DNA of 64,000 bases from Hymenopus coronatus (GCA_030762935.1 CM060895.1:40290001-40354000); one strand, 5' to 3'; numbered from the stretch's first letter, positions 34,045-45,794 are shown. The notes: generated from the letters alone by a model not told the origin. Program-made: numbers and translations.

Positions 34045-35275
34045 AACAGTCAGCGGTATAAAGTGGGGAGGGAGGAGGTTGTAACTCAAACATGTAGCGT
34101 TGAGGTAAACCTGTTCCAAAAGTAGCTCATTACATGTATTGACATTGTATGTATCGTTCTAATTCAGTTGTTTTGGTTGGAATAACTAAAAGGGCTCCGA
34201 TTCCTTTTTCAACAAGATTACCGGCTGCTAGTAACACAGTGAAACAATTATTTCATAATATAATTAGCAAATAAAAGCATAAAACTTGATAGAAAAAAGC
34301 TGATGTGTTACATTCACCTGACTTTCTCTACGTCTCTGCAACAAATTATTTTTAAAAAGCTTATTCTTCTATTTATTTCATGCTAATTCAGAAAAATTAG
34401 CAGAAATAGTCTTATTACTTACTTCCTTGTAAGAAGAAGCCAAATAAGGGAGCACCATAGGTTAAAACGATAATCAAAAGCTGGTTGCTATGTGACTGAA
34501 TTCCTTTGTATATATGGACAGAAGTTGACAAATTCCTGTATAAGAAAAGTGTAGGTTGTTCGAAACTACAACAAAAGAAAAAAAAACAGGAATATCTCAT
34601 AAACGATTAGCTCCGCGAAAAAAATATAAATGACATAAATTGTGTGTTTTATTCTGATCTATATTTTGTGTATTGAGCTTTTTTCTATTTTTTCAAGATA
34701 TACATTTTATTTGGCAAGTAAATATCTTAAATATAAGGGATTTTAATCAAAATCGTTAGAGCCGTTTTTAAGAAAATCATAATTTTCGAATTTTTTTCCA
34801 TGTAAAGTGTAGTTAGGGGTGGGTGAATTTTCTTGAAAATCTTCGTATCGCATTCTTGGAAGATACAAAACTTAAATACTAAATTTGGTTTTTAACGGTC
34901 TTTTCGTTTTTGAGCAATGCTGTCCACAGACACACACACACGGACATTTTTCTAAAAGTGTTTTTTTTTTATTCTAGGAGTCTCAAAACATATATTCCCA
35001 GTGAAATCTCGGTAGCGAATTTTTGGGTGCATTACAATACCTTCTCTTTACACGTGTAAAGAAAGTAACAAATTCAGGACAGTAATGTGCCGAACTTTGA
35101 AAAGACAACGAACATAGATCAACCAAACTCACCCAGAATTCATTTCAATGAATTACAAGGTACATCTTTGCGTATCAAAAGAAAAAGCTCTCCTCCTGTC
35201 ACTCAAAAATATGTTTGAATCATCCTCAATCTGTTCAGTATCGAACGCCTACCCTTTCTATTTCGGACATTTTTC
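34045..35275. repeat. Segmental duplication, locus A
   Basis: It aligns with 41271-42519 across a left flank (CAGCGGTATAAA, then TAGCTCATTACATGTA), a whole minus R860 copy and a right flank (AATATGTTTGAATCATCC, then CTGTTCAGT). Homology extends outside the R860 copy on both sides, so this is duplicated host DNA, not two insertions. Confidence 0.8.
34292..35068 (-). mobile_element. R860 copy (B-T-), in segmental duplication A
   Basis: It runs from AAAGCTGATGTGTTACATTC to a shortened palindrome, TTACACGTGTAAAGAAAGT. Compared with its duplicate at 41464-42324 it has lost about 80 bp of mid-body around 34680. Confidence 0.85.
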
Positions 35276-35279
35276 AATC

Positions 35280-36480
35280 TGCGCTCTCTTTCTGTGTTCA
35301 CTGGTTTATCTACTAGAAAGAACTGAAGAGGCCCGGCAGTGAGCAATACTGGTTAGTGCACCACGTTTCGAAACCTCGTCTACTCAATCACTTCATAGTT
35401 ATACTCTATGTGAACCGAACCTCAAGCCGACAATTTCGTGATCCCGGACCGAGCTCTATTTATCACCCCTCTGGTCAGTATAGGGATAAATTTTTGAATC
35501 AGAACTGTTAGGATCTTCCGCGCGTGTTTTGTGTCCTGTTTCCTTGCGACTTTATTATTTCATTCCTTCGTTCTGAGAGATGGTAGCCGCAACAGGTCTC
35601 AAGAATCGCACGTCTCTTATGAGTAAACCTCCGAGGGGTGTTCTGCTGTCTGGTGGAGTGAGAAAGGACATTACCACATGGCAGCTACAATGTCACTAAT
35701 AACCCCAAGGCCACGAATGCTTGCTCCGCACACAGTCTAAAACACTGCGGGTTTCCGCTCCGCGTTACTTACCCACCAGTGTTAGTAACATATATGCAAT
35801 GAGTACTAACCTTGTTGTAAGTGTTGTTGAAGGTGTTCAGTACAGTTAACCAGTTCGAATGGCTACCCAGGGCCGAAGCCCCCCATTCTCGATACACCAG
35901 GGAGTACAAGACTCCGTGTTTTTTTGTTTTTTGTTTTTTTTTTTTTTTTTGTTTTTCCATTAGGACAATATCTGATTCCTTAAAAACCCCGCTCCCCGGT
36001 ATGGCAACGTACCAGGTCGGAAGTGGATACGCCGTTCCTGCTTCTGTGTAACAATTTTCCAGTAAAGGTAAATAAGTGACTCGCATCTAACCTCTCACTT
36101 GAAAATGCCATTCGTCGAGAACCGGCACGCGACCTGTAACATAGACCTCAGATAAGAGTTCAAATGCAAACGGATTTCGTCTAGCTTTACCTCCGTTAGA
36201 ATATGTAGTTTTCGCTTCTTTAGTTAAGCATTTAGCTTTGTTCTAAATTGATTGACCAAACATCTCACAGTGTCTCTATCCGGAACTGGATAACCAGGAA
36301 ATTGCTGCTGAAATTGTCTACATGATTCAGTTTTCGCGTACTTAAAAATACGCTCTTCAAGCGTGAATTTATTGGCAGGTATTTCCGTGGACTAGAGTCT
36401 GTCCACGTGCTTACCGCATCTCCCAACTGTCAGTGACTAGTCACGTCATTACCTGGTGTATTGAAATAGGCGAGAGTCAA
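35280..36480. other. Unassigned DNA with a T-rich run
   Basis: It includes a T/G-rich stretch (35920-35958) next to a GC-rich segment. A weak tRNA-like pair (TGGTTAGTGCA, GTTTCGAAACC) at 35351-35378 is not enough for a SINE call. Confidence 0.35.
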
Positions 36481-36489
36481 AACATAATT

Positions 36490-36692
36490 TCAAATGATTC
36501 ACATAGCGACCAACTGTCGCTATAGCCTAGTGTATATATTCTTATTTCCCCTACACTTATAAGACATTAAGTAATCAGGCCATCTCTAATGTTTATCTCG
36601 ATTAGCATGATGTAGATAAAAGAATAATTTTTGTAACAATATTTTGATTGTAGAAGAGGTAGAGAAAGTCATATGAATGCAACACATCAGAT
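36490..36692 (+). repeat. R860 body 3' end, plus
   Basis: It starts near CAAATGATTCACATAGCGAC and ends GCAACACATCAGATG. The next T begins at once (head-to-tail). Confidence 0.75.
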
Positions 36693-37711
36693 GTTTACTT
36701 TCTCTACATAGTTTGAGAAAGGTATTGCACTCCACCCAAAAATGTAATACTAATATTTAATCGGAAATACACGTTTTAAGGTCCCTTAATATTTCAAGCA
36801 TGCGTCACGAAGTTTTTTAGGTGAATCCCCCACCCCATTTCAAACTACTTTTACTAAAATACCGTATATGAAAGATATTTAATGACAAATAAAATGTGTT
36901 ATCTTGAATTTTCTGGGAACAGCCCCTGAGTACCTCTTTATTCTGGATAAATTTTGTACAACTGGTAAGCCGTAACAGATAGACAAAAACCCATTAAACA
37001 AAAAATGTAGGTCTCGTTAAAACATACAATTTATGTCTTTTTTGAGTTGGCCACTTCTGAGATATTTCTTTTTATTATATTGTTTTAAAAATACTTTTCT
37101 CATACGAGAATTTGTAAACTCCTGGCAAGACAAAGAAACGGATTTCAACCACATGGCAACAGCTTTTAAATGATTTGACAATCACTTTAGCCTGGTGTAT
37201 TTCCTCATTTCACTTCTACTTACAAAGCAGTAAGTCATAAGACCATTCTACTAAAGTTTATCTCGATTATCATTAAGTAGATAGAAGTATAAGCTTTTTA
37301 ACATTAATTGTTTACAGAGATGTAGAGAAAGTCATATGAATGGAACACATCATGGTTGGTGTTTAAGGGCACTCAACTAGCGAGGTCATTAACGCCCTAG
37401 AAAACAAGGGCAAATAAAAACAGCAAAGGTAAAAGAACAATATAAAAGCAAATGTCATTTAAAACCAGAGGACAAAAACTGGTGGCTAAAAGACAAACAT
37501 GAATCTAAAATATTTAAAAATGGAGCGAAAAGGATGTAAAATACTTAAAACATTAAAATCATTAAAACACATGAACCCCCGCTCCATAAAAGCGATAGAG
37601 ATAAAGTAAAATCTAAAAACTAAATCCTTGTAAAGGTCAAATTAGCTAAGTTAAAAACGCTATCGACCATTCTGGTCGTCGGCAAGAATGGAACACATCA
37701 GATTTTTAGTC
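36693..37711 (+). mobile_element. R860 copy (T+B+) split by a retroposon
   Basis: A shortened T (ACTTTCTCTACATAGTTTGA) is followed by a body with a deletion near 36790-36840. The 3' hairpin motif GAATGGAACACATCA is interrupted at 37352 and appears again after the insertion, followed by GATTTTT. Confidence 0.8.
37353..37685 (+). mobile_element. Retroposon, 333 bp, with 15 bp target duplication
   Basis: The insertion is bracketed by exact copies of GAATGGAACACATCA (37338-37352 and 37686-37700). It starts TGGTTGGTGTTTAAGGGCAC, then GAGGTCATTAACGCCC, and ends CGACCATTCTGGTCGTCGGC, with an A-rich middle. The long exact target duplication fits target-primed reverse transcription. The head is similar to a repeat I associate with arthropod genomes, but I cannot name it. 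No coding region. Confidence 0.75.
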
Positions 37712-37715
37712 TTTT

Positions 37716-38315
37716 ATTGTGTGCATATCCGTTAAATTAATACGTTTATTCACCATTTAACCGTCTTGCTCACATAAAAACATGGTGAGTTCTTAACTTA
37801 AACTTCGGTTCTAAACAGGCTTATACAAAACAATAGCATTTGGAAGAAACCGAAAGGGATTTAACGGCATTAAGTTAAGAGAGTTTCTTAGAAATAACGG
37901 TAATAGTCATTTACTCAAAAATGTACGCGGTAAACTACCCACACAAATACCTGAACACGCAAGCAAGAGTAATTAAAACAGTAATTAAGCTGATAGCATT
38001 GTACGCGAGACTGCAAGTCTAAAAGCTAACCTTATAATACTTCCTTACTATTATTATCATTACCTAGAACTTGTTTTACACTTCTTTTTGCTCCTCGTTT
38101 TGCTCTCTTCGTGTTGCTAATGCTATTTTATTGTATTGCAGCAGCTAGGTCCACGAGAACAGTGTAATTTACTTACTTTACACAATTACACATCATTTAC
38201 ACGATGCTGCATAGTAAGCCATTTTAAATATAATTACACGGTAATTTCTCACGCTTAATAAAACTAAGTGCTATTTTTTTGCGCTAAGAATTATTTTATA
38301 ATTTATTTACACATT
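37716..38315. other. Unassigned spacer
   Basis: No recognised element. Confidence 0.4.
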
Positions 38316-38317
38316 TT

Positions 38318-38826
38318 ATCTTCTCTAGCCCGTTAGCACAATATACACAGTGAATAGAGAAGGTATTGTAGGCTACCAAAAAATCCGATATCGATATTCA
38401 CCGAAAATACATAATTTAAGATCCCCTGAATTAAAAACATTAAAAAACACGTCCGTATGTGTGTCTGTGGCCAGAAGACCGTTACAAACAAACTTTGTAT
38501 TTCAGTTGAGTATAATCCAAGGATACGACACACAGTTTTTCAAGAAAATCCGCCCACCACTAACCACTCTTTACATGCAAATAAATTTGAAATTTTTGTT
38601 TTTCTCAAAAATGCCTCTAATGATTTGGATTAAAATATCGTACATTAAGGATATTTACATCAAAAATAAAATGTATATTTTGAATTTTCTAGATTAACCC
38701 CTGAAGACCCCTTTATTCTTGATGAGTTTTGCAGATTTCTGCATGACGGCTAAACCGTAAGGAATAGGCAACAACTTACTACACAAAATGTAGATCTCAT
38801 TAAAATACATAAACTGTTTCCCATGC

Positions 38827-38884
<58 letters not shown>

Positions 38885-39152
38885 TGAAGAGCTGACAATT
38901 TCTGAAATATTCCTTGTCATTAGTTTCAATTTTAAATTAATATACTTTTCTCGAACGGGAGGTAGCGTTTCGTTCCTCTCTTGTTTTACTGCACGCAATG
39001 CAAAGCGAACCGAACTTCATTTATTTCACGTAGGGTCAGATTTTAAAAGATATGACTATCAATTTAGCCTAGCGTATTCCCTTACAAGCAAGCAAGCAAT
39101 AAGACTATTTCTGCTAATGTTTATCTTGACTAGCATATAGAATAGCTGTTTT
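38318..39152 (+). mobile_element. R860 copy (T+B+), 3' end missing, poly-T insertion
   Basis: T begins TCTTCTCTAGCCCGTTAGCA. The body holds a 56 bp T-run at 38828-38883, where other copies have a short T stretch before TTCGTGGAGTTGAC. It stops near AGCATATAGAATAGCTG, and a second plus body starts immediately. Confidence 0.8.
38828..38883. repeat. Poly-T run, 56 bp
   Basis: Uninterrupted T within an R860 body. Frames reading poly-Phe or poly-Lys across it are artefacts. Confidence 0.9.
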
Positions 39153-39682
39153 TAAGAAAATTTAAATGACAAATAAAATGTACATCCTGAATTTTCTGGG
39201 AATAGTCTCTGAGGACCTCTTCATCTCGATGAATTTTGCTGAATTTTGTATAACCGGTAAAGAGTAACAGATAGACAAAATCTTACAAAACAAAAAATGT
39301 AGTTCAAGTTAAAGCACACAATTTGTCATATACTTTTTCGTGGAGTTGACCATGTTTAAATTTTGTTGTTGGTTTTGTTTTAAAATACTTAAAAATTGGT
39401 TTCAGTTTTAAAATACTTAAAACGTTCACATATGGGAATTTTTCCACACCTGGCAATGCAAAAAACGGATTTCAACCCATGCAACCATCTTTTAAAATAT
39501 TTCACTATCACTTTAGCCTAGGTATTCCCTTATTTCCCTTCTACTTTTAAGAAAGCAAGTAATAAGATCATTTTGCTAATGTTTATCTCGTTTAGAATGA
39601 AGTAGTTAGAAGAATAACATTTCAACAATGGCGTGTTTCAGAAATGTAGAGAAAGTCATGTGAATGGAACACATCAGGTTTT
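39153..39682 (+). repeat. R860 body, plus, 5'-truncated
   Basis: It starts at AAATGACAAATAAAATGTAC. It carries a small duplication of the TTGGTTT(C)AGTTTTAAAATA segment (39360-39420) and ends GAACACATCAGGTTTTT. Confidence 0.8.
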
Positions 39683-39843
39683 TTTTTATTAGTAATTGTT
39701 GCAGTATTGTACAATGTTAATATCCGAAAAAAACAACTAATTCTGTTCAGAAGATTACAAAAACAACCTTCGATTTTGATGGAAATTACGGCAGACCTGT
39801 ATTATACATTTAACGTGTGCATGTTACTTATATTTAAGTTCTT

Positions 39844-40705
39844 TTACTTTCTTTACACGTACTATACACATAGTGTATAGAGAAAGTATTGTAATGCACC
39901 CAAAAATTCGATACCGAGATTTCGCTGGAAATACATGTTTTGAGACACCCTGAATTCAAAAAAGTATTTTTAGAAAAAGTCCGTGTATGTGTGTGTGTGT
40001 GGGGGGGCAGCAGAGCTCAAAAACGAGAAGTCCGTTAAAAACCAAATTTGGTATTTAGGTTTGGTATCTTCCAAGGAGGCGACACGAAGATTTTCAAGAA
40101 AATCCCCCTACCCCAAGCTACCCTTTACGTGGAACTTTTTTAAAAAATTTTGATTTTCTAAAAAATGGCTCAAACGATTCTGATTAAAATATCGTATATT
40201 AAAGACCTGGCAAATAAAATGTATATTTTGAATTTTCTGGGAATAGCAACTGAAGACTACTTTATTCTTGGTCAAGTTTACGGAATTTTGCATAAATGCT
40301 AAACCGTAAGAGGTGGACAAAAGCTTACCACACAAAAAATGTAGAACACGTTAAAACACACAATTTATGTTGTATATTTTTTTTTCGTGGAGTTGACGTT
40401 TTTGAGATATTCCTTGTTTTTGGTTTCAGCTATAAAAGCTTATACTTTTCTCATACAGACCTTTGTAAACTCGTGTCCATACAAACAAAGGTACTCACTC
40501 AGTCGCATAGCAACCAGCTTTTGACTATCACTTTAACCTATGGTACTGTCTTATTTCTCTTCTACTTACAAAGAAGCAAGTAATAACATTGTTCTGCTAA
40601 CTTCTTCTCAATCAGCATGAAGTAAATAGAAGCGTAAGCTTTTTAACAAAAATTTGTTGCAGAGATGTAGAGAAAGTCATGTGAATGGAACACATAAGAT
40701 TTTTT
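39844..40705 (+). mobile_element. R860 reference copy, full length (T+B+, 862 bp)
   Basis: Best copy for describing the family. T (39844-39963) has a long imperfect palindrome: ACTTTCTTTACACGTACTAT, centre, TAGTGTATAGAGAAAGT. It is followed by TTCGATACCGAGATTTCGC, TACATGTTTTGAG and an A-run. The body starts GTATTTTTAGAAAAAGTCCG with a TG-rich tract (39984-40000) and contains AGGAGGCGACACGAAGATTT, AATTTTCTGGGAATAGC and TTGACTATCACTTTAACCTA. Its end has TGTAGAGAAAGT (40666-40677), the inverse of the T-end ACTTTCTCTACA. Then comes the hairpin ATGTG-aatggaa-CACAT (40679-40695) and a T-run. No long frame; the recurring short peptide frames are broken in most copies. The layout suggests a non-autonomous Helentron-type element, by inference. 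Confidence 0.85.
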
Positions 40706-40706
40706 A

Positions 40707-41270
40707 CTTTTATTTCCTCGTTACCATTTTGGTATTTGAGAAATTCCCTTAATTTTAAAATCAAGAGCCGCTCATGTTCAAAACCGATTGAGTTTTCATT
40801 TTGTTCTACCGGGATATAATATTGAAACACACTATATCCAAGCCGTATTCCAGATTATTTGCCCCTTGAGCATACAGTCAGCTATGTTTGGAATGTCGAA
40901 AACCTTGGAAACATGTAAATGAAATGTCACTGCCTGCTGACAGCGTATCTTGCAATAAAATAATTTTTACGTTCGCCGTCAACAGCAGCTGCTGGGCAAA
41001 CGGTATCCAAGGATGGTATTGCAGGTATTTTTCTTTCTTTCTTATGTCTCAATGCTGCTTTGCAAAAATGTCATTATAGAGGAAATCCTTGTAAACGCTT
41101 GCTTTCCTTCAGAATAAAGGTTCCTTTTAAATATCTGACGTTTACGTCACCCACAAGACTTTCTCTATCCAATATCAATACATACAAAATCATATATAAT
41201 CATTTTCTTCTGTACAATTTACACTAATTACTATAACTCAGTTTTGGATTCCGAAGCGCACATAGTTACG
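40707..41270. other. Unassigned spacer
   Basis: No recognised element before the segmental duplication. Confidence 0.4.
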
Positions 41271-42519
41271 AACATTCAGCGGTATAAAAGGAGGGTAACG
41301 GGGAGGGGTTTGTAGCGTAAACATGCACACCTTGAGGTATAGTCTATTCCAAAATTAGCTCATTACATGTACTGGCTTTATATGCAACAATATATCAAAA
41401 TATGCTTAGTAAACAAAAACACTTTGTGTTTTACAAATAAAAGTACCTATACAGCTTGATACAAAAAATCTGATGTGTACCATTCACATGACTTTCTCTA
41501 CATCTACGCAACAAATTATTATTAAAAAGCTTACACTTCTATTTACTTTATTCTAATCAGAACAAAATAGCAGAAATAGTCTTATTACTTGCTTCCTTGT
41601 AAGTAGAAGCGAAATAAGTAGGTTAAGTGATAGTCAAAAGCTGGTTGCTATGTCACTGAAGTTCCTTTGTTTGTATGGACACGAGTTGACAAATTCCTGT
41701 ATGAGAAAAGTGTAAGTTTTTCATAGCAGAAACCAAAAACAAGGAATGTCTCAAAAACGCCCAACCCCACGAGAAAAATGTATAGAACATAAATTGTGTG
41801 TTTTAACTTGCTCTACATTTTTTGTGTAGTAAGTTTTTGTCCATCTCTTATGGTTTAGCAGTTATTCAAAATTCCGTAAAATTCATCCAGAATAAACTAC
41901 TCTTCAGAGGCTATTCCCAGAAAATTCAAGATATACATTTTATTTGCTAAGTAAATATCTTTAATATATGATATTTTAATCAAAATCCTTAGAGCCATTT
42001 TTAATAAAATCAAAATTTTCGAAAATTCCATGTAAAGGGTAGTTTGTGGGGGGGGGGGTTTCTCAAAATCTTCGTGTCGTATCCTTGGAAGATACTAAAC
42101 TTAAATACCAAGTTTGCTATTTTAGCTACTTTTCGTTTTTGAGTTATCGTGTTCGCAGACACACGGACACACACACGGACCTTTTTCTGAAAATGCTTTT
42201 TTTGGATACAGGGGGTCCTAAAACATGTATTTCCGGTGAAATCTCGGTATCGAATTTTTGGGTGGAATACAATACTTCTCTATCCCTATGTACATTGTAC
42301 ATATGGGGCTAGAGAAGGTAAAAATCAGCCAACAATATACAGAGCAATGAAAATACAACGAACATAAACCAACTCACTCAGAATTCATTGCAGTGAATTA
42401 CAAGATACATCTTTGCTGTATCGAAAGAAAATTCTCCTCCTATCACTCAAAATATGTTTGAATCATCCGCAAGTCTGTTCAGTGCCGAAAACCTACTCTT
42501 TTGTATTTTCGACATTTTT
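41271..42519. repeat. Segmental duplication, locus B
   Basis: Counterpart of 34045-35275. Homology ends at GACATTTTT, exactly where a new plus R860 copy begins, whereas locus A continues with CAATCTGCG. That R860 copy or a breakpoint inside it marks the duplication edge. Confidence 0.8.
41464..42324 (-). mobile_element. R860 copy (B-T-), full length, in duplication B
   Basis: It runs from AAAATCTGATGTGTACCATT to ATGTACATTGTACATATGGG and TAGAGAAGGTAAAA. It is longer than its duplicate at 34292-35068 and keeps the full mid-body. It has a G-run (42050-42058) where other copies have a short one. Confidence 0.85.
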
Positions 42520-42656
42520 ACTTTCTCTACACGTACTATGCATATAGTGTATAGAGGAAATATTGTATTCCACCCAAAATTTTGATACCAAGATTTCACT
42601 GGAAATACATGTTTTAGGATCCCCTAAATACAAAAAAGCATTTTTACAAAAAGGTC

Positions 42657-42691
<35 letters not shown>

Positions 42692-43060
42692 CTGAACAGA
42701 ATAGCTCAAAAACGAAAACACCGTTGAATACCAAACTTGATATTTAAGTTTCGTGTCTTCCAAGGATGCGACACTAAGCTTTTCAAAAAAATCCCCCCAC
42801 CCACAACTACCATTTACATGCAACTCTTTTCAAATTTTGTATTTTCTTAAAAATGGCTCTAACGATTTTGATTAAAATATCGTATATTAAAGATATTTAC
42901 TTGACAAATAAAGTGTATATCTTGCATTTTCTAGGAATAGCCTCTGAACACTACTTTATTCTGGATGAATTTTACAGAATTTTGCATAATTGCTAAACCG
43001 TAAGAGATGGACGAAAACTTACCACACAAAAACTGTCCAGCACGTTAAAACACACACTTT

Positions 43061-43121
<61 letters not shown>

Positions 43122-43325
43122 TATACTACAGGCTATGCAAATAGAACGCAATTTCAATTGTATCACACTGCGAGCAGCTCTTGAAAGATTTGACTGACGC
43201 TTAAGCCAAGTATATACCGTTTAATGTTTATGTCAGCAACAAAAGTATAAGAGTAATCTTTGTGAGAATAGTTTGTTTGCAGAACAGATAGAGAAAGTAA
43301 TGTGAAGGGAACACACAAGATATTT
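42519..43325 (+). mobile_element. R860 copy (T+B+), near full length
   Basis: T has the exact ACTTTCTCTACACGTACTAT start. The border tract is an expanded (TG)n (42661-42692). A (TA)n run replaces about 100 bp of body. The 3' end is diverged: TAGAGAAAGTAATGTGAAGG. Confidence 0.85.
43066..43118. repeat. (TA)n microsatellite
   Basis: About 26 TA units within an R860 body. Confidence 0.9.
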
Positions 43326-43327
43326 GT

Positions 43328-43545
43328 TAGATACAGGGAGGGCATATGGTATTAATGTCCCTTAACCAGATAGTTAATATCGGACGGTGAATAAAATAAT
43401 GTCCAAATGGACCGGGGTCCATTAACCTTAGAGATCTAACATTCATCTTCTCAAGATAAGAAGATTCCGGAAGAAAAAGTAAGATCATAAGACGTCTGAC
43501 CTAATCGATAAATTCTCGAACGGAGCGAGACCCACCGTCGAATGA
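43328..43545 (-). repeat. SINE, family S2, minus, degraded
   Basis: ATTAATGTCCCTTAACCAG, GACGGTGAATAAAATAATG, CCGGGGTCCATTAACCTTA and CATTCATCTTCTCAAGATAA parallel the S2 copy at 50603-50846 in the same order. The tRNA-like head is degraded (CTCGAACGGAGCGAGACC). Confidence 0.6.
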
Positions 43546-43634
43546 TAATATAGGTTATTTCATAAGTTAAAATATGTAGGTATTTAAGTACTATATCGCG
43601 AAGATTTGACCAGAAAATGGTAACTTCTATATAT

Positions 43635-44373
43635 AATGTGTTACAGTCACACAACTTTCTCTAGCTGTTCTACAAACTTCTTACAAAAGATTCTTCTTCT
43701 TTCTAAATTTCTAAACCATGCTAATCGTAGTTTTATCAAAATGTTCTTAACAGGTAGTTTTTTTAAGTACAGGACAACTAAGGGAATACACTATGCTACA
43801 GAAATAGTAAAATGTTTTAAAAGATGTCGCTATGCGATTGTCATTGAAATTCGCTTCCTTGCTTGGCTAAAAGTAAAACAAAAGAAATACGGGGACTTCC
43901 TGTCTAGAAAAAGCATAAGTATATTAAAAATGAAACCAGTAATACGGAATATGTCGAAAAATGTTACCTCCACATCAAAAATGTAAAGCACATAATTTGT
44001 GTGTTTTAACAAGACCCTCATTTTTATGTAGTAAGTTTTAGTTTATCTCTTACGGTTTACCAGTTATACAAAAGCTATAGAGAAGTCATCCAAAATGAAG
44101 TCCTCAGAGACTATTACCAGATAATTCAAGATTTACATTTCGTTTGTCATAAAAAATTCTTAAATCTATGGTATTTTAATCAAAATCGTTAGAGCCATTT
44201 TTGATAAATTGAAAGTTTTTTTAAAAATGTTCTGTGTAAAGGGCAGTTTTAAATCCTCGTGTCACATCCTTGGAATATATTGAACTTAAATATCTAATTT
44301 GGTGTTTAACCGATTTTTAGTTTTTTAGCCATGCTGCCCAAAAACATACAAATGGACATATTCTAAAAATGTT
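43635..44373 (-). mobile_element. R860 body, minus, joined to a plus T
   Basis: It begins AATGTGTTACAGTCACACAA and runs to GGACATATTCTAAAAATG. A plus T (TACTTTCTCTACACAG) follows where a minus T is expected. Confidence 0.8.
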
Positions 44374-45192
44374 TTTTACTTTCTCTACACAGTATATAGA
44401 GAAGCTATTGCACTCCACCAAAAAATTCGATACCGTGATTTCACCGGAATTATATGTTTAGGGTCCCCTGTATCCAATAAAAAAAAAGTATTTTAGTAAA
44501 AGCTCCTTGTGTGTGTTCGTACACTCGATAAATCAAAAGCAAAAAGTCAGTAAAATAACAAACTTGGCATTTAAGTTTAGTACCTTTCAGGGATGCGACA
44601 CGGAAATTGAGAAAAATCCCCCCACCCGAAATTACCCTACCCTTTACATGGAACTTTTTTCGAAAAGTTTGATTTTCTAAAAAATGACTAATGATTTTGA
44701 TTAAAATATCGTATATTAAATATATTTACCTGACAAATAAAATGTATATTTTGAATTTTCTAGGAATAGTCTCTGAAGACTACTTTATTCTGGGTGAATT
44801 TTACGGAATTTTGCATATCTGCTAAATAAACCGTAAGAAATGGACAAAAACTTACCACACAAAAAAGGTTACTTCAGTTACATAGTAACCAACTTTTGAT
44901 TATCACTTTAACCTATACACCTACTTTAACCTCCCTTATTCCGCTTCTACTTACAAGGAATCAAGTAATAAGACTATTTCTGCTAATTTTTTGTCGATTA
45001 GCATGAAATACATAGAAGCATAAGCTTTTTAACAATTTGTTGCAGAGTTGTAGAGAAAGCCATGTGAATGGGATACATAAGAAACATGTATTTCCTATGA
45101 TATCTAGGTATAGCATTTTTGGGGTGGAATACAATAGATACTTTCTCTATCCACTATGTACATTGTTCATACGTGCTAGTGAAAGTAAAAAC
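44374..45192 (+). mobile_element. R860 with inverted T at both ends (T+ B+ T-)
   Basis: T+ is at 44374-44485, with a collapsed palindrome. The body runs to AAGCCATGTGAATGGGATAC. A minus T (about 45083-45192) follows directly, ending ATGTACATTGTTCATACG and TAGTGAAAGTAAAA. With the preceding minus body it repeats the B- T+ B+ T- order of 10262-11699. Confidence 0.8.
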
Positions 45193-45690
45193 GTGATGAT
45201 ATTGACTAAATAAAATAATGACCTAGTGACAAATAGCACAAAGCAAAAGAATTACGATATCTGAACCCCTCTATGTATGAAATAGTCGAGGTAAATTACC
45301 CTATTCGAACTCGAAGCCTCTTGAATGTGAGACAGATCCACATCACAGAGGCGGGCAATATATAATCTGTGTAACGTAGTCTATGTAAGCCAAACGAAAC
45401 AGCAGATCCTACAAAATCCTTGGGAAACAAAACTAGTCAAAAACGAAGTTGGAAAAAGCGAGTAAAAGGATGGAATTGTTCTTCGCCAACTGCTGTAACA
45501 GGGGGAAGCCCTTGCGCACCAACTGCCGAGTTACCCGCACTAAAATTTAATGAGCATTAAAAATCGCGTTCACACCCTTCAAGTGTTCCCTTTTCACGTC
45601 TGAGAAAACCGCACCTGCTGCGCTAAGCCGCTTGAAATTCTCATACTCCTGCCGACCTTTCACGTAAAGGGCATGTGGGTATAGAGTTAA
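45193..45690. other. Spacer with S2 SINE head remnant
   Basis: At 45280-45360, minus strand, CGCCTCTGTGATGTGGATCT, CACATTCAAGAGGCTTCGAG and TTCGAATAGGG resemble an S2 tRNA-like head with B-box GAGTTCGAATA. The rest is unassigned. Confidence 0.45.
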
Positions 45691-45693
45691 GGG

Positions 45694-45790
45694 ATGAAAT
45701 CTGATATGTTACAACCAAAATACTTTCTCTTCCTGTAGATATTTATTTAAAAATCTATTCTACAAATTAATATAAAATCTTGGGTTATGT
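45694..45790 (-). repeat. R860 body end fragment, minus
   Basis: AAATCTGATATGTTACAACC, then ACTTTCTCTTCCTGTAGAT. Short and degraded. Confidence 0.45.
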
Positions 45791-45794
45791 TCCC

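Noticed and set aside
38750..39140. Frames with poly-Lys or poly-Phe across the T-run
   Set aside because: Translation of a 56 bp homopolymer inside R860.
40660..40705. Hammerhead ribozyme (as in Penelope-like elements or retrozymes) at the R860 end with CTGATG
   Set aside because: The minus strand has CTGATGTG but no CTGATGA core with a matching GAAA and stem III; only a 5 bp hairpin is present.
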